A stretch of 64,000 bases of DNA, taken from Cymbidium sinense. Lineage: Eukaryota > Streptophyta > Magnoliopsida > Asparagales > Orchidaceae. The position numbers were made by a program, and so were the translations under genes. Location of the stretch: the NCBI GenBank assembly GCA_021442155.1, contig CM038222.1, forward strand, positions 17,577,908 through 17,641,907, read 5' to 3'. This document shows, one piece after another, positions 1 to 11,144 of this stretch (the first letter of the stretch is position 1; every line of letters starts with the position of its first letter). The notes under the pieces were generated by a model, which made no database searches, was not told the DNA's origin, and was given only the letters and a program-made list of their open reading frames with translations.

Positions 1-540
1 ACCAGGCCAGGCACTGGGCCCACTGGCACCAGGCTGCACACAGGGGCCTGGCACCCCTGGGCTTGCAACCCATGAGCGCTGGGCCACTGGATCACAGGCG
101 CTGGCACTAAACCCTGATCTTTGAGCCTAATCATGGGGCCTGGCCTGGGCCATGAAACAGTCCCAGGCCTGCGTTGATAAACTACTATGGTGGGCCCTGG
201 GCCCTGGGCCTTATGATCATGGCCTCAGACCACTGCGCCTAACTAGGCCACTGGGCCACGGACCCTAATGCTAAACCATGAGGGTAATGTAACCAACTGA
301 CTCTGGCTCAGGAAGACCCACCAAGGAAACCAGTGACCCAGGGCCAAGACCTAAGATCACTACCATGGTCTACAGGCCCTGTGCCACCCTCTGACCATGA
401 TCCACGTACCACGGACCTGGACCACAACTAGATCATGACCTGACCTGGCCTGAAACTTAAAACCATAAACTCCAAAGATCAGCCCATACCTTAAACACTG
501 ATCCCTACACTAACTTAAAACTAAACTTAAATAAACCTAA
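1..540. repeat. GC-rich patch of telomere-like satellite
   Basis: This tract is full of words such as CTGGGCC, CAGGCC and TGAGCC and has no convincing reading frame. If each G is read as A, it becomes ordinary degenerate CCCTAAA sequence. The Gs mostly fall where the AAA of the heptamer should be. It grades into G-free A-rich satellite after about 480. It is either a base-calling artefact over telomere repeat or a truly A-to-G-altered segment. Confidence 0.6.
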
Positions 541-2128
541 TAAAATAAAATATGATACATAAAGATAAAATAAATAAAAGATAAAGCCTAAACAACCCCT
601 AAACCTAAAGATAAAATAAGATAAACTAATAAAAAACTAAAATATAATAAATAAAATTTAAACTAAACTAAAAAAATAAAATAAACTTAATAATAAAAAA
701 CCTAAATAAAATAAAAACTAAACTTAAAATAAAAATAAAATAAACCTAAAATATAATAAAATAAATGCTAAATAAAAAATAAACCTAAAAATAACACATA
801 AAAAAATAAAAAATAAATCCTAAACCCTAAACTTAAAAAAACTAAACCTAAAATAAAAATAAAATAAATAAAATAAAATAAACCTAAAGCTACACTAAAA
901 TAAACTAAGCTAAAATAATTATAACCTAAACCTAAACCTAAACCTAACTAAAAAGATAAAACCTTAAAATAAACCTAAAATAAAAACCTATAACCTAAAC
1001 CTAAAAAAATAAAATAAAAACCTAAAACTAAACCTAAAAGTAAAAATTAAAACCTAAAGCTAAAAAGTAATATAAAAATAATACTAAACTAAAAAATTAA
1101 CATATACCTAAAACTAAACCTAAAAAAATAAACTAAATTAAAAATCCTACACCTAAACCCTAAACCCTAAACCTAAACCCAAAACCTAAAACCTAAACCC
1201 TAAACCATAAACCATAAACCATTAAAACCATAAACCATCAACCTAAAAATAAAAAATAAAAAAAATGTAAACCCTAAACCCTAAAAAGCTAAAAACCTAA
1301 ACTTAAACTAAATAAAACCTAGAAACAAAATAAATAAATCAAACTAAACCAAAATCAAATAAAAACATAAACTACAACCTAAACTTGGACTTAAACCTAA
1401 ACCTAAACCTAAGAAAAAAATAAAAAAATAAAAAATAAACTAAAATAAAATAAATAAAAACCTAAACAAAACTAAATAAAACTTAAATAAAATGAAAACT
1501 AAACCTAAAATAAAAAGAAGAAAAACATAAAATAAAATAAAATAAAACTAACTAATAACCTAAACCAAAAAATCTAACCTAAAACTAAATAAAAAATAAA
1601 ACCTAAACCCTAAACTAAAAAAAACTTAAACATAAAATAAAAATAAAATAAACCTCAACCTACACTAAAATAAGCTAAACTAAAATAAGTAAAACCTAAA
1701 CCTAAATCTAAAATAAACTAAACCTAAACCTAAACCTAAAATAAATAAAATTAAATAAACTAAAAATAAAATGAAAGCTAAACTTAAAAAAAAATAAAAA
1801 CTTAAAATCTAAACTTGAAAAATAAAATAAAAACCTAAACCTAAACCAAAAATAAAAAAAATAAAACCTAAACCTAAAAAATAAAATAAAAATATAACTA
1901 ACCTAAAACCAAAACCTAAACCTTAACCTATAAATATCAACTGAAGAAAACCTGGAAATAATTAAACTTAAGATAAATAAACTAAACTAAATAAATAAAA
2001 TAAACCTAAATCATATAGAAATTAAAATAAACTAAAATAAATAAAAGTAAACTAAATAAACCTAAACTGCTTTGCTTAATAAAATAAACATTTTAAAATT
2101 TAAAAGAAAAAAACCACAACCACTAACC
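541..2128. repeat. A-rich degenerate telomere-like satellite
   Basis: This is long low-complexity sequence built of TAAA, CTAAA, CCTAAA and AATAAA units and is almost free of G on this strand. A better conserved CCCTAAA island lies at about 1145-1290. It is followed by the recurrent transition CCTAAACTTAAACTAAATAA near 1295. A weak copy of the satellite anchor is at about 2061-2089. No gene is visible. Confidence 0.85.
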
Positions 2129-2735
2129 TTGGTCTACCAGATCTGCCTAAACCCTAGCCCTACCTAAACCAGGCCCAGGCCCTAGCCAGCCATGGTAAAG
2201 ACCCTGGACCAGTAGGCCACCTAAACAAATTATAACCACAGGCCAGGCTACAGGCCTGACTCTGGCCTGGGCCTTCAGGCCCAAACTCTGAGCCCTAAGA
2301 CCTAGGCTAAAGAGCCCTATCCTGGATTAACAGGCCTAAAGAAAGAATAGCAGGCCTGAAACTGGCTAGGCCGTTGGGCTGGCCCCCCAAACCACAGGTC
2401 TAGGGCCCAGGAACTAATCCAGATCCAAACCCCAGGCTGACTAAACTAGCCCTGAGCCTGGGGACCCCTGTAAACCTGGCAGAGGCTGGATCTGAGCCAC
2501 ACTCCCATGTCCTAAACCACAGCAGGCCTTAGGCCATGATCTTTGGATCTGAAAAGCCTAAAGTGAGCCCTAAAGGCTTAGGCCCTGAGCCCTAAACCAT
2601 GAGCTATAAACTAGGCTAACTGATCCTGAGCCACAGGCCACAAACCCCAAAACCCAAAGTCTAAATCTGAATCCTAAACCACTAAACCACAAATTATAAA
2701 TCATGAGCCATAAACCACCCTAAAGGCACCAGACC
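2129..2735. repeat. GC-rich patch of telomere-like satellite
   Basis: This second long tract is rich in GGCC, CAGGCC and CCTGGG. Reading G as A restores a CCTAAACC-type pattern. It follows the weak anchor near 2061, where good CCCTAAA repeat is normally found in other modules. This suggests that the patch replaces telomere repeat rather than being inserted foreign DNA. Confidence 0.6.
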
Positions 2736-3784
2736 CTAAACCTTAAACCCTAAACATTAAATCCTAAACCCAAAATTCTAAACCTAAAAAACCCTAAACC
2801 CTAAAGCCTAAAAAATTAACTAAACCAAAACAAAAATATAAAATAAATAAATAAACTAAAATAAACTAAAATTAAATAAACAAATTAAACTAAAAAATAA
2901 ACTAAAAAAAATAAAAAATTTTTAAATAAATTAAACCATACTAAAATAAAATAAAACTAAATAAACTAAAATAAATAAACTAAATAAATAAAACTAAAAT
3001 AAATAAACTAAATAAATAAACTTAAATAAGAAACCTAAACTAAAAACCTATAAACCTAAACTTAAACTAAAAAATAATAAAACCTAAACTAAATAGAATA
3101 AATAAACTAAACTAAATAATCTAAATAAACCTAAATCTAAACTACCTAAACCTAAAAAAATAAAATAAACTAGAACCTAAACCTAAACTTGAACTCAAAA
3201 TAAATAAATAAAAATAATAATATACTAAATAAATAAACTAAAACTTAAACCAAAATTAAAATAAAATAGAACCTAAAAAACTAAACTAAAATAAACTAAA
3301 TAAAAAATAAAAGATAAAAACTAAAATAAACTCAACTTAAACCTAAAATTAAATAAAATAAAAAATAAAAATAAATAAAGCTAAAATAAACTAAATATAC
3401 TAAAATAAACCTAAACTAAACTAAAATGAAAAAAATAAAAAACTAAACCTAAAACCTAAATAAATAAACCTAAACTAAACTAAATAAATTAAAATAAAAT
3501 AAGCCTAAACTAAACTAATAATAAACTAAACTAAATAAAAAACTTAAAATAAATTAAAATAAATAAACTAAAACTAAACTAATAATAAATAAAAAATAAA
3601 AATAAATAATAAATAAAATAAACTTAACTAAACTAAACTAAATTAAATAAATATAATAAACAAAACTAAAAAATAAACTAAATAAAACTAAACCTAAAAT
3701 AAACTAAATAAATAAAATAAACTAAACTAAACTAAGTAAACCTAAACTTTAACCCAAACACAACCCACTAAACCTAAACCCAAA
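2736..3784. repeat. A-rich telomere-like satellite, 5' flank of LINE-A
   Basis: About 100 bp of CCCTAAA variants pass into a TAAA/CTAAA-rich tract up to the 5' end of LINE-A. The last bases before the LINE are still telomere-like (CCTAAACCCAAAAAAACCCC). Nothing else is visible. Confidence 0.85.
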
Positions 3785-3994
3785 AAAACCCCTCCTCCCC
3801 TCGCCCCGAACAATCTCTTCTCTTTAGCAATTTTTATTTCCTCTTGGTGGCATGCCCCCGACTGGGGATCTCTACTATTTTGGCTTTAGTTCGTCCAATT
3901 CCAAAGGTTGATTAGCACCTGGCCAATTATGTAATGCTCCTTTCTTAATCCTCGCTGCTGTGGTGAGTTCATTTCCTATGGTCCACCCCAAATT

Positions 3995-5466
3995 TTGGAT
4001 TGTTCACCTAGGGAATTTGACATTTCAGAGGTTGGCGGCCCTAATGCTACAAACTTGGCAAAATCATTTAAGGATGTGTTCTCTGATAAGGCTTCTTCAT
4101 TTATTGAATTGGTTAATCTCATCTTGACTTCATTTCATGGTTTGTTGGCCATAATGTTCTCTAATATAGATGTTGAAATGTTGGCGAAACCATTTGAATT
4201 CTCTCTCTTCAAAAAAATTTCTTTGCATCACCTGAATTTGGATAAGATTCGCACTTTTTTTCGTAATCTTAAGCTTACGGGTGTTTTCTCGATTGGTATT
4301 ATTGACCCCTGACAAATTTTGATTCAACTTTCTAATGATTTGGATTATTCTCGAGTTTTTGTGCATCATTCTTACTTCATTTTTAGTTGTCAAAAATGCT
4401 TACTCAAGTGGCCACCCTTTTTTGACATTAAGGAGGAATCTCCTATTGTCCCTATGTGCTTATCTCTTCCTAATATGTGCATTCAGTTTGTTACACAACA
4501 TGTGCTTTTTGCTATTGGGGCTCTTTTTGGTTGGCCTTTGCAACTCGACCAAGCGACAGCTGAGCAATCTCACCCTTCTGTGGCTTGGATTCTAATGGAA
4601 TTCGACATAACTCAAAAATACCTTAAGGAAGTTTGGATTGGCTCTGAAAAATATCGGTATTCGCAAAAAGTTGAATTGGAGGATCTTCCAGTTTTTTATT
4701 CTCACTATAAAATTCATGGTCATAATAACTTAGATTGCTTTATTCTCCAACCTCATTTAAAAATTGAAATCCTCCCAAGGAAAATCTGGTTCGTAGTAAA
4801 AAGTCGATCTCCACATAACTTCAAAAATCAACCTCGGATCCTAAGAATGGTATGAAAGCTGCTATTGAGGTTAATTCCATGAATATTGGGATTATCCTTA
4901 TTAAACCTGTTTTGGATCCTACGGTTGCTAAGACTTCAGCTGAGTTTTAGAATTGGAAGCATGAACTACCTCTTACCTCTTATTTAAAATTGAATATTTC
5001 TAATATGAAGAATAATAATTTTTCTAAGTTATTGGATGATGATTATGTTTCCTCTGATTCTATCCCTCCTTCTATGCCAGCTTTGATCGACAAAAATGAA
5101 AATTCCAATGCAGATTTAAATGATGTCGATCATGCTGAAAATGTTTTTGATCTGGATTTAACAGTTTGTTCTTTAAATGGTCCTATGTTGTCACCTTCTC
5201 TCATTTCTATCCATTATATTCATGTTAATCCTAATTTTCAACTTAATTTGGATTTGGAAGAGGGTGAACTTCCCTCTAAACACATGGAGAACTCCCTTAA
5301 ATTGGTGACCAATGTTACTAAATCTTACTCGTATGATGCTTCTAGGGAAAAAGGAAATTGTTTTCAAACTTGTCATGCAATAAAGAAAAAAAGTATTAAA
5401 AATTACCCACTCAAACTATCGAAAAACACTAGATTTGCTACTGGCTCTCACTCATCTCCCAATTAA
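3995..5466 (+). pseudogene. LINE-A ORF1 (nucleic-acid-binding protein), degenerate
   Basis: In plant L1 elements ORF1 encodes a DUF4283-like chaperone/RNA-binding protein with a zinc knuckle. Here the frame is interrupted by a TGA at 4310-4312, where LINE-D has CGA (Arg), and by a frameshift between about 4855 and 4990. The block reading LIQLSNDLDYSRVF followed by KEESPIVP aligns with LINE-D. The zinc knuckle is destroyed: the CX2C cysteines are both Tyr (YSHYKIHGH), leaving only H and the last C. The acidic motif DLEEGEL near 5255 is kept, and a C-terminal stop falls at 5464-5466. The start at 3995 is the first ATG in frame; the true start may be upstream. Confidence 0.8.
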
Positions 5467-5496
5467 CCTTTGCTTACCCCTTTTTTTGTCTTCATT

Positions 5497-6486
5497 ATGT
5501 TTAATTTTTATATTTTGAATGTTAGAGGCATTGGTACCCTCTCTTTTCCTAATCGTATTAGAAATCTTTGTCGCATTCCTAATATTTATTTTGTCATTGT
5601 TTTTGAACCTCTCATTCATGCTAATAGGATTAGCCGTGTTGCTAGAATGATCAACTTTAATAAATTTTACTCTAATATTAGTAATAAGATCTGGTGTTTT
5701 TGGAATAATTTCATTGAGGTTTCTATTTTTGATGATTTTCAACAAGATGTTAATGCTCAAATCTCTTATGGTGACTTGTGTTTTAGGCTCCTTTGTTTAT
5801 GCTTCTTGCTATAGATATGGTCGTAATCTTCTTTGGGATAATTTGAGGAACTTTGCTATCTGGGTCAACAAACCTTAGTTTATGGGGGGTGATTTCAACA
5901 CTATTTATTTTCTTCTGAATGGAGTGGTGGTTGCTCTCACAATATTCATTCCATGGAAGAATTTTCCAATATGATCCTTAGTTGTAGTTTGGTTGATATT
6001 GGCTTTAAGGGCTATAACCACACTTGGCAAAACTCAAGACTTTGGCAAAGGTTGGAAAGGATTCTTTTTAATACTCATTGGATTGCTCAATAGCCTACAA
6101 CTTTTGTTGATCACTTAAGCATAACATTGTCTGATCATGCTCCTCTTCTGGTTTCTGTTAAAAATAATTCTAATAGAATAAAAAACTCCTCTCCTTTTAG
6201 ATTTCAGAACATGTGGATTCAGCATATTGATTTCTTTGATGTTGTAGCTAAGAATTGGAAAGCCCCTTTACATCCAGATAATTCAATTACGGGGATGAAT
6301 AGATTATAGTTTAAACTTAAAAGACTTAAACAAAATTTGGGTTGGTGGAACAAGCATTATTTTAAAGACCTTTTTGCTAATATTAAAGATATGGGAATTT
6401 TGGTTTGTGACCTTGAAGTGTCTGACCCTTCAAAGCTTACTGATTTGACTGAAGCGAAAGATAAGCTTGCCAATTTCAAAACATGA
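5497..6486 (+). pseudogene. LINE-A ORF2, endonuclease domain only
   Basis: This is the start of ORF2, whose AP-endonuclease-like (EEP) domain nicks target DNA. Visible motifs are LNVRGIG (normally WN.RG), a FEPL segment carrying the usual Glu, GGDFNTI at about 5886-5905, and SDHAPLL at about 6131-6151. It contains stops, including TAG in place of Trp near 6090, and at least one frameshift around 5815-5900. The linker (RFQNMW, then WWNKHYFKDLF) continues to about 6480. The reverse transcriptase and RNase H are absent. Confidence 0.85.
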
Positions 6487-6945
6487 AAGAGACTTACTAA
6501 AACTAAAAACAATAAATAAATAAATATATAAAATCCTTAAACTAAATCAAATAAAAAAATTAAATTAAATTAAAACCTAAACTAAAACTTAAGCCTAAAC
6601 CTAAAATAAAATAAAATAAACAAATAAAAATAAACTAAAAGAAAATTAAAAAAACCTAAACTAAACTAAAAAAATAAAATAAACCTAAGAATAAAAAACT
6701 AAACAGAAAATAAAAACTAAACATAAAATAAATTAAAATAAAAAGTAAATAAAATCTAAATAAAAAAAGTAAACCTTAAAATAAAACCTACAAATAAATA
6801 CAAAATAAAACCTAAACCTTAAACTAAAAAAAAACTATACCTAAAATAAAAATTAAATAAATAAAATAAACCTAAACCTAAAGCTGAACAAAAATAAACT
6901 AAACTAAAATAAATAAAACCTGAACCTAAACCTAAGCCTAAACTA
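6487..6945. repeat. A-rich telomere-like satellite
   Basis: TAAA/CTAAA/CCTAAA sequence separates the broken end of LINE-A from the RTE insertion. No gene is visible. The last 20 bases are the left target-site duplication of the RTE element. Confidence 0.85.
6926..6945. repeat. Target-site duplication, left copy (RTE element)
   Basis: The 20 bases CTAAACCTAAGCCTAAACTA here are identical to 9028-9047. The internal AAGCC departs from the telomere pattern, which makes a chance match within the repeat less likely. Confidence 0.75.
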
Positions 6946-9027
6946 CAACAACAACAACAACAACAACAATAACAAGCCTTAATCCCACTAGGTGGGGTCG
7001 GCTACATGAATCCTACGTCTCCATTGTGTCCTATTATGTGTCAAATTCTCATCTAATTCAAGTATACTAAGATCATTATTTATACATCTTAACCAAGTCT
7101 TTTAGGTCTACCTCTACCTTTCTTAACATAAGGCAAATCGATGCATCTACTAATGGTCATCGGACGGTAGGCTTTATGTGGCCAAACCAAAGGCTCTCTA
7201 ATCTTATCTACCAGGAGCTACTCCAACTTTTTCCCGAACATACTCATTTTGCATTCTATCTCTAGAGTAGAGCCACTCATCCACCTAAGCATCCTCATCT
7301 CTGTAACACTTAACTTAGTCTTATGCTTCTCTTTCATTGACCAACATTACGCACCATAAGTCATTGCGGTCTTACCACCATCTTATAAAATTTTCCCTTA
7401 AGTTTAAGTGGAACTTTTTATCACATAATAGGCCATTCCTCCACTTCAACCATCCAACTTGAATTCTACTAATAACATCTCCATCTATTTCACCATCATT
7501 TTGGACAATAGAGCCTAAATATCAATAACTCTCTTATTAATGACTTGATCACCTAAAGTCACAACACTATCACTAAAACTTCTACAACTAAAATTACACT
7601 CCATATATTCAGTTTTAGATCTACTTAAATGAAAACCTTTAGACTCTAAAGTTGACCTCCATTATTCAAATTTTGGACTCCCTCTAGTCTTATCAACAAG
7701 AAGAATGTCATCGACAAAAGCATACACCAAGGTACATCTTCTTGTAAATGCCTCGTAAGAACATCCATAACTAAAGTAAAAAGATAAGGGCTTAATGTTG
7801 ATCCTTGATGTAATCCAACGAAATAGGAAAATATTTTGTCAATCCTCTTTGTGTTTGGACACAAGTAACTCTTGTATACATATCCTTAATAACTTGAAAA
7901 TATTAACTCTTTTCTATTCTAGAACTCCAAAGAACATCTCTTGAGACTTTATCATAAGCTTTCTCTAAATCAATAAATATCATATGTAGATCCTTCTAAC
8001 TTTCTCTATGCTTCTCTATCAACCCTCTTAACAAATGTATAGCATCCATAGTAGATCTACGCATGAAACCGATTGTCGAAACTTCGTATCACATCGTAAC
8101 CTATGCTCAATTACTCTTTCCCATAATTTTAATGTATGGCACATTAACTTAATTCCTCATAATTTGCACACTCTTGTGCATCACCTTTATTCTTAAATAT
8201 AGGAACCAATAGACTCTTTCTCCACTCATCGGCATCTTTTTTGGTCTTTAAAATAACATTAAAATATTTGTAAGCCAAGAAATTCCTTGATCTCTAAACA
8301 TTTCCACACATCTATTGGAATATTATCCGGTCTACATTTTCCACATTTCATTTTCTTTAAAGCTTCACTAACTTCAGATTTACTAATACGACGATAGAAA
8401 TGAAATTCTCTATTATTGTTTAGGGTATTAAGGTTGCTAAAATCAATCGTACTTTCAGATCCTTCATTGAAAAGTTTATCAAAATATCTCATCCACCTAT
8501 TTTCAATATCTTTTTCTAAGAAAAGCACTTTATTATTTTCATCCTTAACAACCGCACTTGAACTATGTCTTTACTTCTCCTATCTCTTTGCTTGGCTAAC
8601 TTATACATCTTTCACCTTCTTTCACAATCTTTGTATAAATCACTAAAAGCTAAATTTTTTTGCAACATATATTGCTTTCTTAGAATCTCTGACCACTTTA
8701 TATCTTTCCCAATTCTCCAATTTTTACATCTAAACCAAGTTTAATAACAATGCTTCTTATTTTTATCTTTTTTCTCGACTCCACCACCAACTATTCTTAT
8801 TAAAGAAGCTTTTCCTTTTGATTCTCCAAGCACATCTTTAGCAACTTGTTTAATTTCACTTGATATTTTTTCCCACATAATGTTATCATCTTTATGAACA
8901 CCCCAAATTCTAATATCTTGTAGCTTGCTCTTAAAAATATTTTTATTTGTGTTCTTTAAGTGTCCCCATCTAATCCTAGGACAATAATTTAGTTTATTTT
9001 TTCTCTTACAACCTTTCATCTTAAAAT
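6946..9027 (-). mobile_element. RTE-type LINE, minus strand, 5'-truncated
   Basis: Read on the minus strand, the element starts inside the endonuclease/RT linker and runs through the reverse transcriptase. It ends in the conserved plant RTE 3' end (GTGGGATTAAGGCTTGTTAT) and a TTG simple repeat, seen here as (CAA)n at 6946-6970. The RTE assignment rests on this 3' end, the TTG tail instead of poly-A, and the RT sequence. The endonuclease is missing, a typical 5' truncation. A 20-bp target-site duplication flanks it. It is the only LINE in the window opposed to the L1-type copies. Confidence 0.92.
7010..9019 (-). pseudogene. RTE reverse transcriptase, degenerate
   Basis: On the minus strand the order is: a basic linker (CKRKNKLNYCPRIRW, about 8960-9010); the RT N-terminal block (DNIPIDVWKCL, about 8290-8340); motif A as DLEKAYDKV (about 7940-7985); motif B as GLHQGSTLSPYLF (about 7775-7815); and motif C as FVDD (about 7703-7715). 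A C-terminal segment ([12 protein letters not shown], later MRMLRWM) follows. Motifs B and C are in different frames, and stops occur after motif C, so the gene is dead. The catalytic Asp residues of motifs A and C are still readable. Confidence 0.88.
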
Positions 9028-9047
9028 CTAAACCTAAGCCTAAACTA
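9028..9047. repeat. Target-site duplication, right copy (RTE element)
   Basis: This is identical to 6926-6945 and directly abuts the truncated 5' end of the RTE element. It shows that the element inserted into telomere-like satellite already degenerate at that time. Confidence 0.75.
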
Positions 9048-9584
9048 AATAAAATAAAATAAGTTAAAATTTAATCTAAACCCAAACTAAACATTAAAAC
9101 CTAAAAATAAACCTAAAATCTAAACCTAAGAAAATAATATAAATACCTAAACCTAAACCTAAAAATAAGAAGCAAAACTTAAACCTAGAAAATAAAATAA
9201 AAATAAAATTCAACTAAAAATAAACCTAAACTAAAACCTAAAAAATAAAATAAAAAAACCTTAACTAATATAAATGAACCTAAAATAAATAAACTAAACT
9301 AAATAAAAAATAAAAAATAAACATAAATAAAAATAAAAAATAAAATGAACTAAAATAAAAAAAATAAACTAAATAAACTAAACAAACCTAAACCTACCAA
9401 ATTGCTTTATTTAAAAAATAACCATAAACCCTAAAACCTAAACTGTAAAAATCCTAAACCCTAAACCCTAAATCATAAAAGCATAAACTGTAAAACCCTA
9501 AGCCCTAAACCTAACCCTAAACTAATATAAAACCTAAACCCTAAATTTTTTAAACTAATAAACTTAAACCTAAGCTTAAACCCT
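9048..9584. repeat. Telomere-like satellite module with anchor
   Basis: An A-rich tract runs to an anchor copy at 9393-9420. CCCTAAA variants follow, then the lead-in CTTAAACCTAAGCTTAAACC directly before GRP fragment 1. No gene is visible. Confidence 0.85.
9393..9420 (+). repeat. Satellite anchor copy
   Basis: CCTACCAAATTGCTTTATTT plus an A-run. It separates A-rich tract (left) from CCCTAAA (right). Confidence 0.6.
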
Positions 9585-10050
9585 AAGAATGGGAATCTTG
9601 CGCCTGACAGACAGTCCAGAGTCTGATCTTGCAATGGAGGAATAAGAAGGTTGTTATCTCAGGGATGGTGGGGGATTTAGAGGTGCTGGTGGATATGGAG
9701 GTGGTGGTCAGAGTAGTGGTGGTTATGGAAGCGGGAGGAGCAACGGAGGTTACAGCCGTGGTGGTCTCGGAGGGAGAGATTGGGGATATGATGGTGGATC
9801 TTGCTACTCAAGAGGTCGGGGTGGTTCTGATGGGAACTAGCGAAAATAAAGAACGATTGATCCGATCTGTTACTTATGGAACTATATCTTTACAGTAAAG
9901 ATGGTTCTAGCTATCTAGGGTTTTTGATTTGCTCGATGCATGCCAATTTTTTATCAACGTCATCGCTTGTGTCTTAGAAAACTTGGTGTGTTACTTGGTT
10001 GATGAAATGGAAAAAAGAAATGCTGGATCTAAATTTGTTTTTTATTAAAA
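9585..10050 (+). pseudogene. GRP fragment 1: 3' end of a glycine-rich RNA-binding protein gene
   Basis: The parent family (GRP7/GRP8-like) has one N-terminal RRM and a Gly-rich tail and acts on RNA. This copy starts with AAGAATGGG, the base at which five or six other copies begin. The last RRM residues are scrambled here. A Gly-rich stretch follows, with frame words GGYGGGGQSSGGYGSGRS and RGWGYDGGSCYSRG, and GSDGN then stops at TAG (9838-9840). About 210 bp of GRP 3' UTR with CTAGGGTTTTT follows, ending in a short poly-A near 10045. There is no promoter, no RNP motif and no start codon in the right frame, so it is a fragment. Confidence 0.85.
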
Positions 10051-10249
10051 AAATCAAAAACCTTATACCCTAAACTAAAACCTGAACCCTAAACTCTAAA
10101 CCCTAAAAACTCTAAACCATAAAAACTAAAACACCTAAACCCTACAAACTAAACTAAACCCAAACTAAACCACACCCAAAACTATAAAATCTAAACCCTA
10201 ATCTACCAAATCCTCCTAAACCCTAAATTATAAACCACCTCTAAACCTC
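10051..10249. repeat. CCCTAAA-type telomere-like repeat
   Basis: Degenerate heptamers follow directly after the GRP poly-A. They pass into the GC-rich patch at about 10250. No gene is visible. Confidence 0.85.
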
Positions 10250-10445
10250 TACAACCCCTCCACTAGGACCTGGGCCACCCAGGCCACTGGGCCACCAGGC
10301 CACAGGCCTTGAGACATATCCTAAACTGGCTCAGGCCCTGGGCTCACTGCTCTTGGGCCCTGAGGCTCAAACTGGGCACTAAACCCTAAACCCGCAAAAC
10401 CATAAATCTTGACCACAACCTGATCCACTAAAACCTAAAGGCTGA
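10250..10445. repeat. GC-rich patch
   Basis: CTGGGCC, CAGGCC and GGGCACTAAACC words are set in telomere-like sequence. Replacing G by A gives a CCTAAACC pattern. Confidence 0.55.
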
Positions 10446-10639
10446 CATGACTATATCCTAAAATGGGGTTGTAAACATAAACATAAATATAAAGATAAAA
10501 CCTCTACCTAAATAAAAATATTTAAAATTAAAATAAGATAAATAAAACCTAAACTAAACTAAAAAATAAAATAAACCTAAAATAAATAAATAAAACTAAA
10601 TTTAAATAAATAAAAGATAAAAAGATAAATAATAAAATA
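10446..10639. repeat. A-rich telomere-like satellite
   Basis: TAAA/CCTAAA units with almost no G. Nothing else is seen. Confidence 0.8.
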
Positions 10640-10925
10640 AGATCTCACACTCTGACCTTAGGCCTTAGATCTTAAACCTGGCTGGCAGGCTATAAACCTC
10701 TCTGTAACCTGGGCCTGACCACAGGACCTAAACCTTTAAAGGCCCTAAACCTGGGCCACCACAGACCCTGGCTAAAACCCTGGCAAAATCCTAAACACCT
10801 GCAATCCTACCTTCCCCAAACTCCTATGACTCTAGGCCATGAAACACTAGGCATAAATCTTGACCCTAAACCTCCCCAGATCCCAAAACCACAAACCCAA
10901 AACCTCCCTTGAACCCCAAATTAAC
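10640..10925. repeat. GC-rich patch
   Basis: GGCC/CTGGC-rich tract between two A-rich tracts, again readable as CCTAAACC after replacing G by A. Confidence 0.55.
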
Positions 10926-11144
10926 AACTTAAACTAAATAAATCTAATAAATAATAATAAAATAATGCTAAATAAAATAAAAATTAAAAAAAAATTTTAA
11001 TCTAAGGCTTAAACCTAAATCTAAAAAATATGAAAATACTAAAATAAAGAAAATAATTAAAGCTACTAAAATAAAATAAACCTAAGAATAACACAAATAA
11101 AATAAAATGGGCGTGAATAAAACAAAAACACTACCACCCTAACC
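10926..11144. repeat. A-rich telomere-like satellite
   Basis: AATAAA/CTAAA tract without genes. Confidence 0.8.

Larger units (their letters stand above)
3785..6486 (+). mobile_element. LINE-A: L1-type retrotransposon, 3' part missing
   Basis: A GC-richer leader (3785-3994) is followed by ORF1 (about 3995-5466) and the endonuclease half of ORF2 (from 5497). Homology stops abruptly at about 6486, before the reverse transcriptase, where A-rich satellite resumes. Target-primed reverse transcription normally truncates LINEs at the 5' end. Loss of the 3' half therefore points to a later rearrangement, for example unequal exchange in the satellite. The element is in the same orientation as all other L1-type copies here. 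Several stops and frameshifts show it is dead. Confidence 0.9.

Noticed and set aside
4130..4393. Minus-strand open frames inside the LINEs (also 27512-27787, 29275-29568, 30277-30576, 51465-51827)
   Set aside because: They are shadows of the plus-strand ORF1/ORF2 or of T-rich 3' regions.
9629..9898. Val/Met/Gly-rich open frames across the GRP fragments (also 25431-25649, 36977-37174, 55238-55444, 62387-62611, 63562-63903 and minus-strand frames there)
   Set aside because: They are out-of-frame readings of GGT/GGA-rich sequence. The true frame is the Gly-rich one that ends in SDGNWRN or its remnants.
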